64,000 nt of DNA. Origin: Pseudescherichia sp031998825 (GTDB taxonomy: Bacteria; Pseudomonadota; Gammaproteobacteria; Enterobacterales; Enterobacteriaceae). The notes beneath the pieces are model-generated. The model worked only from the letters and a program-made list of their open reading frames with translations. It had not been told where the DNA came from and made no database searches. The position numbers were made by a program, and so were the translations under genes. The stretch lies in NCBI RefSeq assembly GCF_031998825.1, contig NZ_DAMACX010000006.1:62001-126000 (forward strand), written 5' to 3'. Each line of letters opens with the position of its first letter. Within the stretch, counting starts at the first letter, position 1. Below are positions 34,931-43,084 of this stretch, piece by piece.

Positions 34931-36079
34931 ATGGTAAGTGCCGAAGTCACCACATTCCCGCAGCCCGAAACGCTGCATCCCGTCACCAACAAAGCCAATG
35001 TCGCCGTACAGCTTGACGGCGTACTGAAACGCTTTGGCGACGCCATCGCCCTACACAAAATTTCCCTGACGATCGAGGAAGGGGAATTTATTACGCTGCT
35101 CGGCCCCTCCGGCTGCGGCAAGACCACGCTGCTGAATCTGATGGCGGGTTTCGCCGAGGCGGATGGCGGTGAAATCTTTATTGATGGCGATCTGGTTACC
35201 GAGATACCGGCGTACCAGCGTGAAATCGGCATTGTGTTTCAGAACTACGCCCTGTTTCCGCATATGACGGTGGAGAAAAACGTCGGCTACGGCCTGCGTA
35301 TGCGCGGTGTGCCAAAAGCCGAAATCGCCGAGCGCGTTGAGCAGGCGCTGGCGCTGGTGAAGCTGGCGGGTTACGGCCATCGCAAGCCGCGTGAACTCTC
35401 AGGCGGCCAGCAGCAGCGTGTGGCACTGGCGCGAGCGCTGGTCATCCGCCCCAAAGTATTGCTGCTGGATGAGCCTTTCTCGGCGCTGGATAAAAACCTG
35501 CGTCTGTCGATGCAGGTAGAGCTGAAGGCGATCCAACGCAAACTTGGCGTCACCACGGTATTTGTCACTCACGATCAGGGTGAAGCGCTGAGCATGAGCG
35601 ACCGCGTGGTGGTGATGTCGGCAGGACATGTGCGTCAGATTGGCACCCCGGATGAGATCTATCGTCGTCCGCAGGATCCGTTTGTCGCAGGTTTTGTAGG
35701 CGATGTGAATATTCTGCCGGGGCGCTATGCCGGTCGTGACGGCGCGGCGGTGATGGAGCTGGGCGGCAATACGCTGCGCCTGCCGGTGGAACGCGTGCAC
35801 GCCACGATGGGCGAACGCCTTGATGTCTACGTTCGTCCGGAAAACCTGCAGCTGGCACCGCTTGGCCCGCATTCGCTGTTCAGCGCCACGGTGATCGCCC
35901 ATGTCTTTCAGGGCGATCATGTGGATGTGCATCTCGATGCCCCGGCGCTTGGCAGCGCCTCGCTGTTTGCCCGCCAGTCCGGGTTGAATTCACTGACGCG
36001 CTGGCCTATCGGCAGCCTGGCGGGGGTGAGCGTAGATGATGAAGGCGTATGCGCATTTAGCGCGGCGAAACAAGGATAA
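34931..36079 (+). CDS. ABC importer ATPase (PotA-like)
   Basis: 382 residues. Walker A GPSGCGKTT, Q-loop FQNYALFPHMTVEKNV, signature LSGGQQQRVALARAL, Walker B VLLLDEPFSALD, switch His in FVTHDQGEALSMSD, and a C-terminal TOBE domain (from about residue 285). This is the polyamine/opine/iron class of importers. Its binding protein and two permeases lie 4 kb downstream across the LysR gene (40286-43057); no other ATPase is in the cluster, so it most likely energises them. First gene of a run with the reductase, GST, dehydroquinase-like and dehydrogenase genes. Confidence 0.92.
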   Translation: MVSAEVTTFPQPETLHPVTNKANVAVQLDGVLKRFGDAIALHKISLTIEEGEFITLLGPSGCGKTTLLNLMAGFAEADGGEIFIDGDLVTEIPAYQREIGIVFQNYALFPHMTVEKNVGYGLRMRGVPKAEIAERVEQALALVKLAGYGHRKPRELSGGQQQRVALARALVIRPKVLLLDEPFSALDKNLRLSMQVELKAIQRKLGVTTVFVTHDQGEALSMSDRVVVMSAGHVRQIGTPDEIYRRPQDPFVAGFVGDVNILPGRYAGRDGAAVMELGGNTLRLPVERVHATMGERLDVYVRPENLQLAPLGPHSLFSATVIAHVFQGDHVDVHLDAPALGSASLFARQSGLNSLTRWPIGSLAGVSVDDEGVCAFSAAKQG

Positions 36080-36085
36080 GCGCCG

Positions 36086-37030
36086 ATGATACCTGAAATG
36101 ATGAACGCCATCATCGCTCGCCAGCCGGGCGGCCCTGAGGTGTTGGCCCAGGTAGAGCGTAACGTGCCGCAGCCTGGCCCGGGCGAAGTATTAATTCGTG
36201 TCGCCAGTGCGGGCGTGAACCGACNNNNNNNNNNNNNNNNNNNNNNNNNNNNNNNNNNNNNNNNNNNNNNNNNNNNNNNNNNNNNNNNNNNNNNNNNNNN
36301 NNNNNNNNNNNNNNNNNNNNNNNNNNNNNNNNNNNNNNNNNNNNNNNNNNNNNNNNNNNNNNNNNNNNNNNNNNNNNNNNNNNNNNNNNNNNNNNNNNNG
36401 GGCGTGCCGGAAGCGGCCTTTACCGTGTGGCATAACCTGTTTGAACTGGGGCGTTTGCAGCCCGGCGAAACCGTGCTGATCCACGGGGCGGCCAGCGGCG
36501 TGGGGACGTTTGCCATTCAGTGCGCGCAGGCGTGCGGGGCGCGGGTCGTGGCGACGGCAGGCGGGGCTGAAAAGGCAGCAGCGCTGCGACGGCTCAGCGT
36601 CTGGCGCGCCATTGATCGCCACAGCGAAGATTTCGTCGCGGTTATCCTTGAGGAAACTCAGGGGCGCGGCGTGGATGTGGTGCTGGATAACGTTGGCGGC
36701 GACTACGTTGCGCGCAACCTGAGCGTGTTAGCATCAGGCGGGCGTCATGTCAGCCTGTCATTTATGCAGGGCGCGAAGATTGAACTCGACCTGCAACAGG
36801 TGATGCGTAAAGGGCTGATCCTGACCTCCTCAACCCTGCGCCCAAAGAGTGATGCCGAGAAGGCGCGGCTGGCGCAGTGCATTAGCAAACATCTCCTGCC
36901 GCTCATCGCCGCCGGCAAAATCTCGCCCATTGTTTATCAAACCGTGCCGTTAGTGCAGGCCGCCGATGCACATCGCATTCTGGAGGCCAACGCCAACATC
37001 GGCAAAGTGCTGCTGGAGGTCGCGTTATGA
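36086..37030 (+). CDS. zinc-less quinone oxidoreductase family protein (interrupted by N gap)
   Basis: MDR superfamily NAD(P)H:quinone oxidoreductase-like enzyme. Visible parts are the start MMNAIIARQPGGPEVLAQVE with ASAGVNR, and from 36400 the PEAAFTVWHNLFELGRLQPG, LIHGAASGVGTFAIQ (cofactor motif) and QGRGVDVVLDNVGGDYVARN blocks. Bases 36225-36399 are N. The protein reads 314 residues, but about 78 residues are expected between ASAGVNR and PEAAFTVW against 59 codons shown, so the gap is probably about 57-60 bases longer than drawn. Its stop overlaps the GST start (ATGA). Confidence 0.8.
   Translation: MIPEMMNAIIARQPGGPEVLAQVERNVPQPGPGEVLIRVASAGVNRXXXXXXXXXXXXXXXXXXXXXXXXXXXXXXXXXXXXXXXXXXXXXXXXXXXXXXXXXXXGVPEAAFTVWHNLFELGRLQPGETVLIHGAASGVGTFAIQCAQACGARVVATAGGAEKAAALRRLSVWRAIDRHSEDFVAVILEETQGRGVDVVLDNVGGDYVARNLSVLASGGRHVSLSFMQGAKIELDLQQVMRKGLILTSSTLRPKSDAEKARLAQCISKHLLPLIAAGKISPIVYQTVPLVQAADAHRILEANANIGKVLLEVAL
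36225..36399. other. assembly gap (175 N)
   Basis: Run of N inside the oxidoreductase gene. No sequence can be read here; the frame is preserved as written but the size looks estimated. Confidence 0.99.
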
Positions 37031-37641
37031 TGCAACTCTATTTCGCCACGACGTCCGCCTACGTGCGTAAAGTGATGGTATGCGCGACGGTATTGGGTCT
37101 TGCTGAGAAGATAGACCGGCTTGAGTCCGCTGCGCATCCCATAGAGCGCGACGAACGTATCGCTGCGTTTAATCCGCTGGCTAAAGTCCCGGCGCTGCGT
37201 ACCGAAAGCGGGATCTGCCTCTACGACAGCCGGGTCATTTGCGAATACCTCAACGCACGCGCGCAGGGCAGTTTATTCCCGCAAGACGGTGATGCGCGCT
37301 GGCAGAGCCTTGCGCGTCAGGCGTTGGGCGATGGCGTTATTGATGCCGCGCTGCTGGCGCGCTATGAATTCAGCGCTCGCCCGCCCGAGAAACAGTGGCG
37401 GAGCTGGGCCGACGCGCAGCTGAAAAAAGTCGCCGCCGCACTGGCGGAAGTTGAACGTCAGGCCAGCGGTTTTAGCGATCAACCCCACGATATCGGGCTG
37501 ATTGCCATCGGTTGCGCGCTGGGTTATCTCGACTTCCGCTTTGCCGAACTCAACTGGCGCGCCGGTCACCCGCTGACCGCCGCATGGTTCGCCGTTTTCG
37601 ATGCGCATCCGGCCATGGTCGCTACGCGTCCGTACGTTTAA
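37027..37641 (+). CDS. glutathione S-transferase-like protein
   Basis: 204 residues: thioredoxin-fold N-domain (LYFATTSAYVRKVMVCATVL, NPLAKVPALRTESGICLYDS, RVICEYL) and helical C-domain. The SAYVRK start resembles the YfcF/YibF-type bacterial GSTs, where Ser/Thr near the N-terminus positions glutathione. In a catabolic cluster GSTs often remove glutathione or act on a reactive intermediate (isomerisation, dehalogenation, ether cleavage). Overlaps the preceding gene by 4 bases; start either 37027 or 37030. Confidence 0.85.
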   Translation: MMQLYFATTSAYVRKVMVCATVLGLAEKIDRLESAAHPIERDERIAAFNPLAKVPALRTESGICLYDSRVICEYLNARAQGSLFPQDGDARWQSLARQALGDGVIDAALLARYEFSARPPEKQWRSWADAQLKKVAAALAEVERQASGFSDQPHDIGLIAIGCALGYLDFRFAELNWRAGHPLTAAWFAVFDAHPAMVATRPYV

Positions 37642-37653
37642 TCAGGAGCTTGC

Positions 37654-38103
37654 ATGTCACAGCAGATCTATTTTCTCAACGGGCCGAACGCCAATCTGTA
37701 TGGGCTGGATAAAAACGGCACCTATGGCAGCGAAAGTTTTGTCAGCATCGGCGAGCGCTGTCAGCGTCGCGCCGAATCGCACGGGGTGATAGTGCATTTT
37801 CGCCAGAGTAACCATGAGGGCGTACTGGTCGACTGGATTCAGGAGGCACGACAGAACGCGGCGGGATTGATTATCAACGCGGCGGGGTTGACCTACACGT
37901 CCGTGCCGATCCTTGATGCGCTGCTGATGTTTGACGGCCCAATCGTCGAAGCGCATATGAGCAACATCTGGAAGCGCGAGCCGTTCCGTCACCACTCCAT
38001 GGTGTCGAAAGCGGCAACCGGCGTGATCGCCGGGCTGGGCGCGATGGGGTACGAGCTGGCGATTGATGCGGTGGTCAACCTGATGGAGGCCCGCGTCGCA
38101 TGA
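37654..38103 (+). CDS. type II 3-dehydroquinate dehydratase relative with altered active site
   Basis: 149 residues with the AroQ fold: LNGPNANLYG, FRQSNHEGVLVDWIQEA, IINAAGLTYTSVPI, EAHMSNIWKREPFRHHS. Compared with M. tuberculosis AroQ, the flexible-loop Tyr, the Asn of IIN, Glu and His of EAH and Arg of PFRHHS are kept, but the essential loop Arg (xREP) is Asp here (GLDKNGTYG) and the His of THTS is Tyr (TYTS). Enterobacteria make shikimate with type I AroD, so this gene is catabolic or has a new dehydration substrate. Ribosome site AGGAG, seven-base spacing; its stop overlaps the next start. Confidence 0.85.
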   Translation: MSQQIYFLNGPNANLYGLDKNGTYGSESFVSIGERCQRRAESHGVIVHFRQSNHEGVLVDWIQEARQNAAGLIINAAGLTYTSVPILDALLMFDGPIVEAHMSNIWKREPFRHHSMVSKAATGVIAGLGAMGYELAIDAVVNLMEARVA

Positions 38104-39029
38104 GCACCCTTGTGTTTTACAGCGAATTCGACAGCTTTGACGAGTGGTCAGCTTTACTTGCACCCTATTTGCCCGGCGTGACGATTTGCCGCGCCGAAAC
38201 GGTGCAAAATCCTGATGACGTGCACTATGCGTTGGCATGGCAACCGCCGCAGGGTTTCTTTGCGCCATACCGCAATCTCAGACTGCTGGTGAATCTTGGC
38301 GCGGGCGTCGACTCCCTGGTCGGGCGTGACGATCTGCCGGATATCCCGATTATTCGCCTGTCCGACCCAGATATGGCGCGCATGATGGCCGGCTATGTGC
38401 TTTTTGCGGTGCTGCGCTACGCCCGCGACATTCCGGCGTTCGAGCGCGCGCAGCGTGAACAGCGCTGGCACTATGTGCATCCGCGCACGCCCTCCAGCGT
38501 CCGTGTCGGCGTGCTGGGGCTGGGGGAGTTGGGCGGGTATGCGGCGCAGGAGCTGGCGCGACAGGGTTTCGACGTGCGCGGCTGGTCGCGTTCGCAAAAA
38601 GCGATTGCGGGTGTTTGCTGTAGCAGCGGACTGGAATCGCTGAATGATTTTCTCAGCCAGAGCGACATTTTAGTGGTCATGCTGCCTCTCACGCCACACA
38701 CGGCGGGCCTGCTTAGCGCAGAACGGCTGGCGCGCCTGCCGCCTGGCGCGGCGTTCATCAACGTATCGCGTGGGGCGATTGTCGACCAGGCGGCGCTGAC
38801 GGATGCGTTACGCACCGGGCGGATTGCGGAAGCCACGCTGGATGTGTTTGACCGCGAACCGCTACCGCCGGACGATCCGCTGTGGCGCATGGATAATGTG
38901 CTGATCACGCCGCATCTTGCATCCGTTGCCATTCCCGCCAGTGCCGCGCAGCAGGTTGCAGAGAACATCCAGCGCGCCGCACGCGGCGAACCGGTAACCA
39001 ATCAAGTGTTCCCGGCGCGCGGGTATTGA
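38100..39029 (+). CDS. D-2-hydroxyacid dehydrogenase (GhrA-like)
   Basis: 309 residues. NAD(P) motif VGVLGLGELGGYAA, catalytic Arg in INVSRGAIVDQAAL, Glu in FDREPLPPDDPLW, His in ITPHLASVAIP. Closest in layout to glyoxylate/hydroxypyruvate reductase GhrA, so it probably interconverts a 2-oxoacid and a D-2-hydroxyacid. Translationally coupled to the dehydroquinase-like gene (ATGA overlap). Last gene of the 34931-39029 operon; converges on LysR with a 34-base gap. Confidence 0.9.
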   Translation: MSTLVFYSEFDSFDEWSALLAPYLPGVTICRAETVQNPDDVHYALAWQPPQGFFAPYRNLRLLVNLGAGVDSLVGRDDLPDIPIIRLSDPDMARMMAGYVLFAVLRYARDIPAFERAQREQRWHYVHPRTPSSVRVGVLGLGELGGYAAQELARQGFDVRGWSRSQKAIAGVCCSSGLESLNDFLSQSDILVVMLPLTPHTAGLLSAERLARLPPGAAFINVSRGAIVDQAALTDALRTGRIAEATLDVFDREPLPPDDPLWRMDNVLITPHLASVAIPASAAQQVAENIQRAARGEPVTNQVFPARGY

Positions 39030-39063
39030 TCCTATACCCGCGCCGGGAGGAGAGGTGACGGCG

Positions 39064-40026
39064 TCACGCCACCCTCACCACCTGCGGATCGAAATAGCTG
39101 GGTGCCGCCATGCCGGGGATGTACTGGTCAGAGATAAACATGCGGCAGCGCTCGGCGAAAGCATTTACCACCATAGAGTGCTGCGTATGGGCCACGGTGG
39201 CGTAACCCAGCTGCATCGGTCTGTTCACCCCCGCCAGCCGCACGCGAATCAGGCGTTTGCCATCCTGGGAGAGATGCGCTTTCGGCCGCACGTTAGCGAT
39301 ACCAAACCCGACGCCGTTGGCCACCATTGCACGCACCACCTCCATGTTGCCGGAGCGCATGACCACATTCGGCGTGACGCCCGCCTCGCTAAATAGCCCG
39401 AGGAAATAGTCGCGGCTCCACGGCATATCCAGCAGAACCATCGGCATTGTCGCCAGATCCTGAATTGTCACCGCCGATTGCGTCGCCAGCGGATGATGTT
39501 CACCCACCATCACATACGGCGGCAGCTGCGCCAGCGAGGTAAACGTGATGTCGTTAGCAGGGACTAAATCGTAAGTCAGGGCGATGTCGATATCGGCAGT
39601 GCGCAACTGTTTCAGCAGCTGTTCATGGTGGCCTTCCACGAGCGTAATGCGCACGCCCGGAAACGCGCGACCAAAGCCGAACACCAGTTCCGGCGTCAGC
39701 ATGGGTGCCAGCGTATCGAGACAGCCCACGCGCAGCGGGCCGCGCACATTGTTCATGGATTCCGACGCAATGGTATAGAGGTTCATCATCTGCTCCAGAA
39801 TGAGCTTCGCCTCCTTCAGTACCTGATGACCGATGGCCGTCAGCGACACGCCCTGCGCATGATGCCGCACGAACAGCTGTACGCCCAATTCAGATTCAAT
39901 GTGGGTTATAGCGGCAGAGATTGACGGCGATGAGACGTGGATACGTTCCGATGCGCCGATGATGCTGCCAGCCTCTCCGGAAGCGACAAAATATTCCAGC
40001 TGACGCTGGGTGATGCGACTGAGCAT
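39064..40026 (-). CDS. LysR-family regulator of the catabolic cluster
   Basis: 320 residues. Helix-turn-helix near residues 18-45 (SIIGASERIHVSSPSISAAI, THIESELGVQLFVRHHAQG) and CysB-like substrate domain. AGGAG precedes the ATG. Divergent from the binding-protein gene with a 259-base gap holding three CTGACGC-type motifs. It sits between the two operon halves (34931-39029 and 40286-45569), so it is the obvious controller, presumably responding to the imported substrate or a product. Confidence 0.9.
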   Translation of the reverse strand: MLSRITQRQLEYFVASGEAGSIIGASERIHVSSPSISAAITHIESELGVQLFVRHHAQGVSLTAIGHQVLKEAKLILEQMMNLYTIASESMNNVRGPLRVGCLDTLAPMLTPELVFGFGRAFPGVRITLVEGHHEQLLKQLRTADIDIALTYDLVPANDITFTSLAQLPPYVMVGEHHPLATQSAVTIQDLATMPMVLLDMPWSRDYFLGLFSEAGVTPNVVMRSGNMEVVRAMVANGVGFGIANVRPKAHLSQDGKRLIRVRLAGVNRPMQLGYATVAHTQHSMVVNAFAERCRMFISDQYIPGMAAPSYFDPQVVRVA

Positions 40027-40045
40027 GCAGGTTCTCCTGAGATCG

Positions 40046-40146
40046 CTGACGCAATCATGTCGCGTCAGTCATTCTAATAGTGCAGGTTTCTTGCATTTCT
40101 TATGCCAAAGCAGGGTCATTTTTATTGCATCAGAAATCCTGACGCA
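40046..40146. promoter_or_regulatory. candidate LysR operator region with CTGACGC repeats
   Basis: Inverted pair CTGACGC (40046-40052) and GCGTCAG (40062-40068) with nine-base spacer, and a third CTGACGC at about 40139-40145, between LysR and the binding-protein gene. The dyad close to the LysR start suits autoregulation; the third copy suits activation. Confidence 0.5.
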
Positions 40147-40285
40147 ACGACGAGGAAAAGGCTGTTTTACCGAACCGGCTCGCAACGGCATAGTGATTTC
40201 ACACCAGGGAACACCGTTCGCACCGCGTTGGCGCGCCGGGTTTCAGATTGCTACCACAGCCATTTCATGCATTGGGGATGAGAAT

Positions 40286-41317
40286 ATGTTGCGTAAGATT
40301 TGTGCCTTAACGTTGTTGACCACGAGCGTGTTGACCGCAGGTCATGCGATGGCCGCGGATAAGCTGATTGTCAGCACCTGGGGCGGCGGTTTTAAGGATC
40401 TGATTGATGAGACCATCGCCAAAGAATTTACCAAAGAGACCGGCGTGGAGGTGCAGTTTGTTACGGGCGGCACCATCGATCGCCTGAACAAAGCCAAACT
40501 GGCGGGCGGCTCGCCGGAAACGGACGTGACCTTTACGACGGCACATGTGGGCTATCTGTACGCCAACTCTGGCCTGTTTGAACAACTCGATATGAGCAAA
40601 ATCCCGAACGCGGCGAACCTGGTGCAGCAGGCGAAAGTCAGCCCTTATCACCTCGGCGTATGGGGCTACGTTTACACTATCGGCTATCGTCCAGATATGG
40701 TGGCGAAAGGCGAGACCTTTGAGAGCTGGAACGATCTGTGGAAGCCGGAGCTGAAAGGGACGCTGGCGCTGCCTGACTGGGATCCGAGCCATATCATTGC
40801 GGTTTCCGCCAAACTATCCGGCACCGATGCGGCGCACTGGGAGCAGGGCCAGGCGAAGTTAAAAGCGCTTATCCCGAACATCAAATCCTTCTATACCGAT
40901 GACGCTAATAGCCAGCAGCTGATCTCCACCGGCGAAACGCCCGTGCAGGTGATGCTGTCGATGAACGCCTACCACATGATTGCCGAAGGGGTAAACATCA
41001 AGCTGGCGATGCCGAAAGAGGGCGCGGTGCTCGGCGTCGATACCGTTGGCATTAACAAAGGCACCCGCAAGGCCGACCTCGCGTATAAGTTCATCAATAT
41101 CGCCCTGAAGCCGGAGATCCAGCAGCAGGTGGCGAAGATTTATCACGGCAGCCCAACGGTGACCAACGCCCATATCGACCCCGAGCTGGCGAAGCTGCCG
41201 GGTATGTTGACCACGCCTGAGCAGTGGAACGCCACCATCAATACCGATCCGCAGCTGCGCGCCGAGAAGACCGCAGAGTGGCGTCAGTGGTTCTCTGAAA
41301 ACATCATGTCTCATTGA
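40286..41317 (+). CDS. periplasmic ABC binding protein (PotD-like)
   Basis: 343 residues with a signal peptide (about residues 1-23, cleavage after GHAMA). PotD/PotF-type bacterial solute-binding fold: LIVSTWGGGFKDLIDETIAK, TIDRLNKAKLAGGSPETDVT, LGVWGYVYTIGYRPDMV, then SWNDLWKPELKGTLALPDW, and VGINKGTRKADLAYKFINIA. Family members bind polyamines, opines, 2-aminoethylphosphonate or thiamine; the pocket cannot be read by eye. Start at 40286 gives a clean signal peptide. First gene of the second half of the cluster. Confidence 0.92.
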   Translation: MLRKICALTLLTTSVLTAGHAMAADKLIVSTWGGGFKDLIDETIAKEFTKETGVEVQFVTGGTIDRLNKAKLAGGSPETDVTFTTAHVGYLYANSGLFEQLDMSKIPNAANLVQQAKVSPYHLGVWGYVYTIGYRPDMVAKGETFESWNDLWKPELKGTLALPDWDPSHIIAVSAKLSGTDAAHWEQGQAKLKALIPNIKSFYTDDANSQQLISTGETPVQVMLSMNAYHMIAEGVNIKLAMPKEGAVLGVDTVGINKGTRKADLAYKFINIALKPEIQQQVAKIYHGSPTVTNAHIDPELAKLPGMLTTPEQWNATINTDPQLRAEKTAEWRQWFSENIMSH

Positions 41318-41382
41318 TTGACCTGGCGGCTTGCGGGCCGCCCCGTTTCTACCGGTAACACACTACTCAGGCAGCAACGTCT

Positions 41383-42237
41383 ATGACGAGAAAATCGACA
41401 TTTTTACCCTGGTTCATTATTCCCGCCACGCTGACCGCGTTTGGGCTGGTTATCGCGATGTTGGCGGTGATGCAATATAGCGTGCGCGCCTATATTCCCG
41501 GCTCGCTCGACGTGGGCGGATTCACGCTGGCGAACTTTAACGGCCTGCTTAAAAGCATCTATGCTGATGCCTTTATCAACACGGTCATGCTTAGCGCTAA
41601 AACCGCTATTTTTGGCCTGCTGATGAGTTATCCGCTGGCGTACGCCCTGGTACGCACCCGCACCACGTGGATCAAATCCACTATTCTGATTATCGCCATT
41701 ACGCCGCTGTTTCTCGGCGAAGTGGTGCGCACCTATTCATGGATCATCGTGTTGGGCAACAGCGGCTTTCTGAATAGCCTGTTGCTGGCGATGGGCCTCA
41801 TCTCAACTCCTGTTCAGTTTATGTTTACGCAAACTGGCGTAGTGGTGGCGCTGGTGCATGTCACCATGCCGATCATGGTGCTGATGTTGGCCACCGCGCT
41901 ATCGCACATTAACCCCGATTATGAGAAAGCTGCCACCAGTCTCGGGGCAGGCCCGCTCCGCACCTTGCTGACGGTGACCATTCCGCTCTCTATCCCCGGC
42001 ATTGTTTCCAGCCTGACCACCGCGTTCGCCTGGACCTTCAGCGCCTTCGCCACGCCGCAGCTGATTGGTGGCGGACGGGTCAGCACCGTGGCGACCATGG
42101 TCTACCAGCTGGGTTTCTCGTCGATGAACTTCCCGTTTGCCGCCGCGTTAAGCATTGCCGGTTTGATCCTGACCATCCTGTTACTGATGGCGCTGAAACG
42201 CATGACCCGATTCCTGCACGCGATGGGAGAGCATTAA
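41383..42237 (+). CDS. ABC importer permease (PotB-like)
   Basis: 284 residues, about six transmembrane helices. The EAA-type loop is YEKAATSLGAGPLRTLLTVTIPLSIPG near residue 190, the contact for the ATPase. PotB/PotH-like sequences (TPLFLGEVVRTYSWIIVLGN) support the polyamine/opine class. The second permease starts one base after its stop. Confidence 0.92.
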   Translation: MTRKSTFLPWFIIPATLTAFGLVIAMLAVMQYSVRAYIPGSLDVGGFTLANFNGLLKSIYADAFINTVMLSAKTAIFGLLMSYPLAYALVRTRTTWIKSTILIIAITPLFLGEVVRTYSWIIVLGNSGFLNSLLLAMGLISTPVQFMFTQTGVVVALVHVTMPIMVLMLATALSHINPDYEKAATSLGAGPLRTLLTVTIPLSIPGIVSSLTTAFAWTFSAFATPQLIGGGRVSTVATMVYQLGFSSMNFPFAAALSIAGLILTILLLMALKRMTRFLHAMGEH

Positions 42238-42238
42238 T

Positions 42239-43057
42239 ATGACCCGTTCGATGAACGACAAACTGATGACGCTGGCGGGCCGCCTGCTGGTCGCCGCTAT
42301 TCTTATCTTTGTGCTGCTGCCGACCATCGTGGTGTTTATCTCCGCGTTTAGCAGCACCTCGGTGCTGTTCTTCCCGCCGAAAGGCTGGTCGCTGCGCTGG
42401 TTCGAACGAGCGGTGAGTTACGATGATTTTCGTCACGGCTTCTGGTCCGGGCTGATTGTTACCGCATGGGCATCGTCGCTGGCGGTGATCGTGGGCGCCG
42501 CGCTGGCGATTGCCATTGAGCGCTACTCATTTCCGTGCAAGCAGGTGCTGGAAGGCATTCTGCTGTCGCCCCTGTTTATCCCGCATTTCACTATTGGTCT
42601 GGGCCTGCTGATGCTGGTGTCACAGCTCAACCTGGGGCGCGGCTATCCGCTGGTGATCTTCTGCCACGTCGTGCTGGTGCTGCCGTTTGTGCTGCGCAGC
42701 GTCTATGTGTCGCTAAAAAACCTCGAACAGCGGATTGAGCTGGCGGCGGCAAGCCTTGGCGCATCGCCGCTGCGCGTCGTATTGACCATCACCGTACCGC
42801 TGATATTGCCGGGCCTGTTCGGCGGCTGGCTGTTTGCCGCCATTCTCTCCTTTAATGAATTTACCGCGTCGCTGTTTATTACCACCCAGGCGACGCAGAC
42901 CTTACCGGTGGCGATGTACAACTATGTGCGTGAATTTGCCGACCCGACGCTGGCTGCCTTGTCGGTCATCTATATTGCCGTCACCGCCACGCTGTTAATT
43001 ATTGCTAATAAGTTTTTAGGGCTTGGCAAAGTATTAAACGTTGAAGCCAGCCATTAA
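42239..43057 (+). CDS. ABC importer permease (PotC-like)
   Basis: 272 residues, six helices, second permease of the importer (FSSTSVLFFPPKGWSLRWFE is typical PotC/PotI). EAA loop: IELAAASLGASPLRVVLTITVPLILPG. Forms the channel with the PotB-like protein and probably uses the ATPase encoded at 34931. Confidence 0.92.
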   Translation: MTRSMNDKLMTLAGRLLVAAILIFVLLPTIVVFISAFSSTSVLFFPPKGWSLRWFERAVSYDDFRHGFWSGLIVTAWASSLAVIVGAALAIAIERYSFPCKQVLEGILLSPLFIPHFTIGLGLLMLVSQLNLGRGYPLVIFCHVVLVLPFVLRSVYVSLKNLEQRIELAAASLGASPLRVVLTITVPLILPGLFGGWLFAAILSFNEFTASLFITTQATQTLPVAMYNYVREFADPTLAALSVIYIAVTATLLIIANKFLGLGKVLNVEASH

Positions 43058-43084
43058 TAAACTGTTAATTTTTAGGGATCTATT

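Noticed and set aside
37654..38103. Calling the dehydroquinase-like gene aroQ of the shikimate pathway
   Set aside because: Active-site substitutions and catabolic context argue against the housekeeping role.
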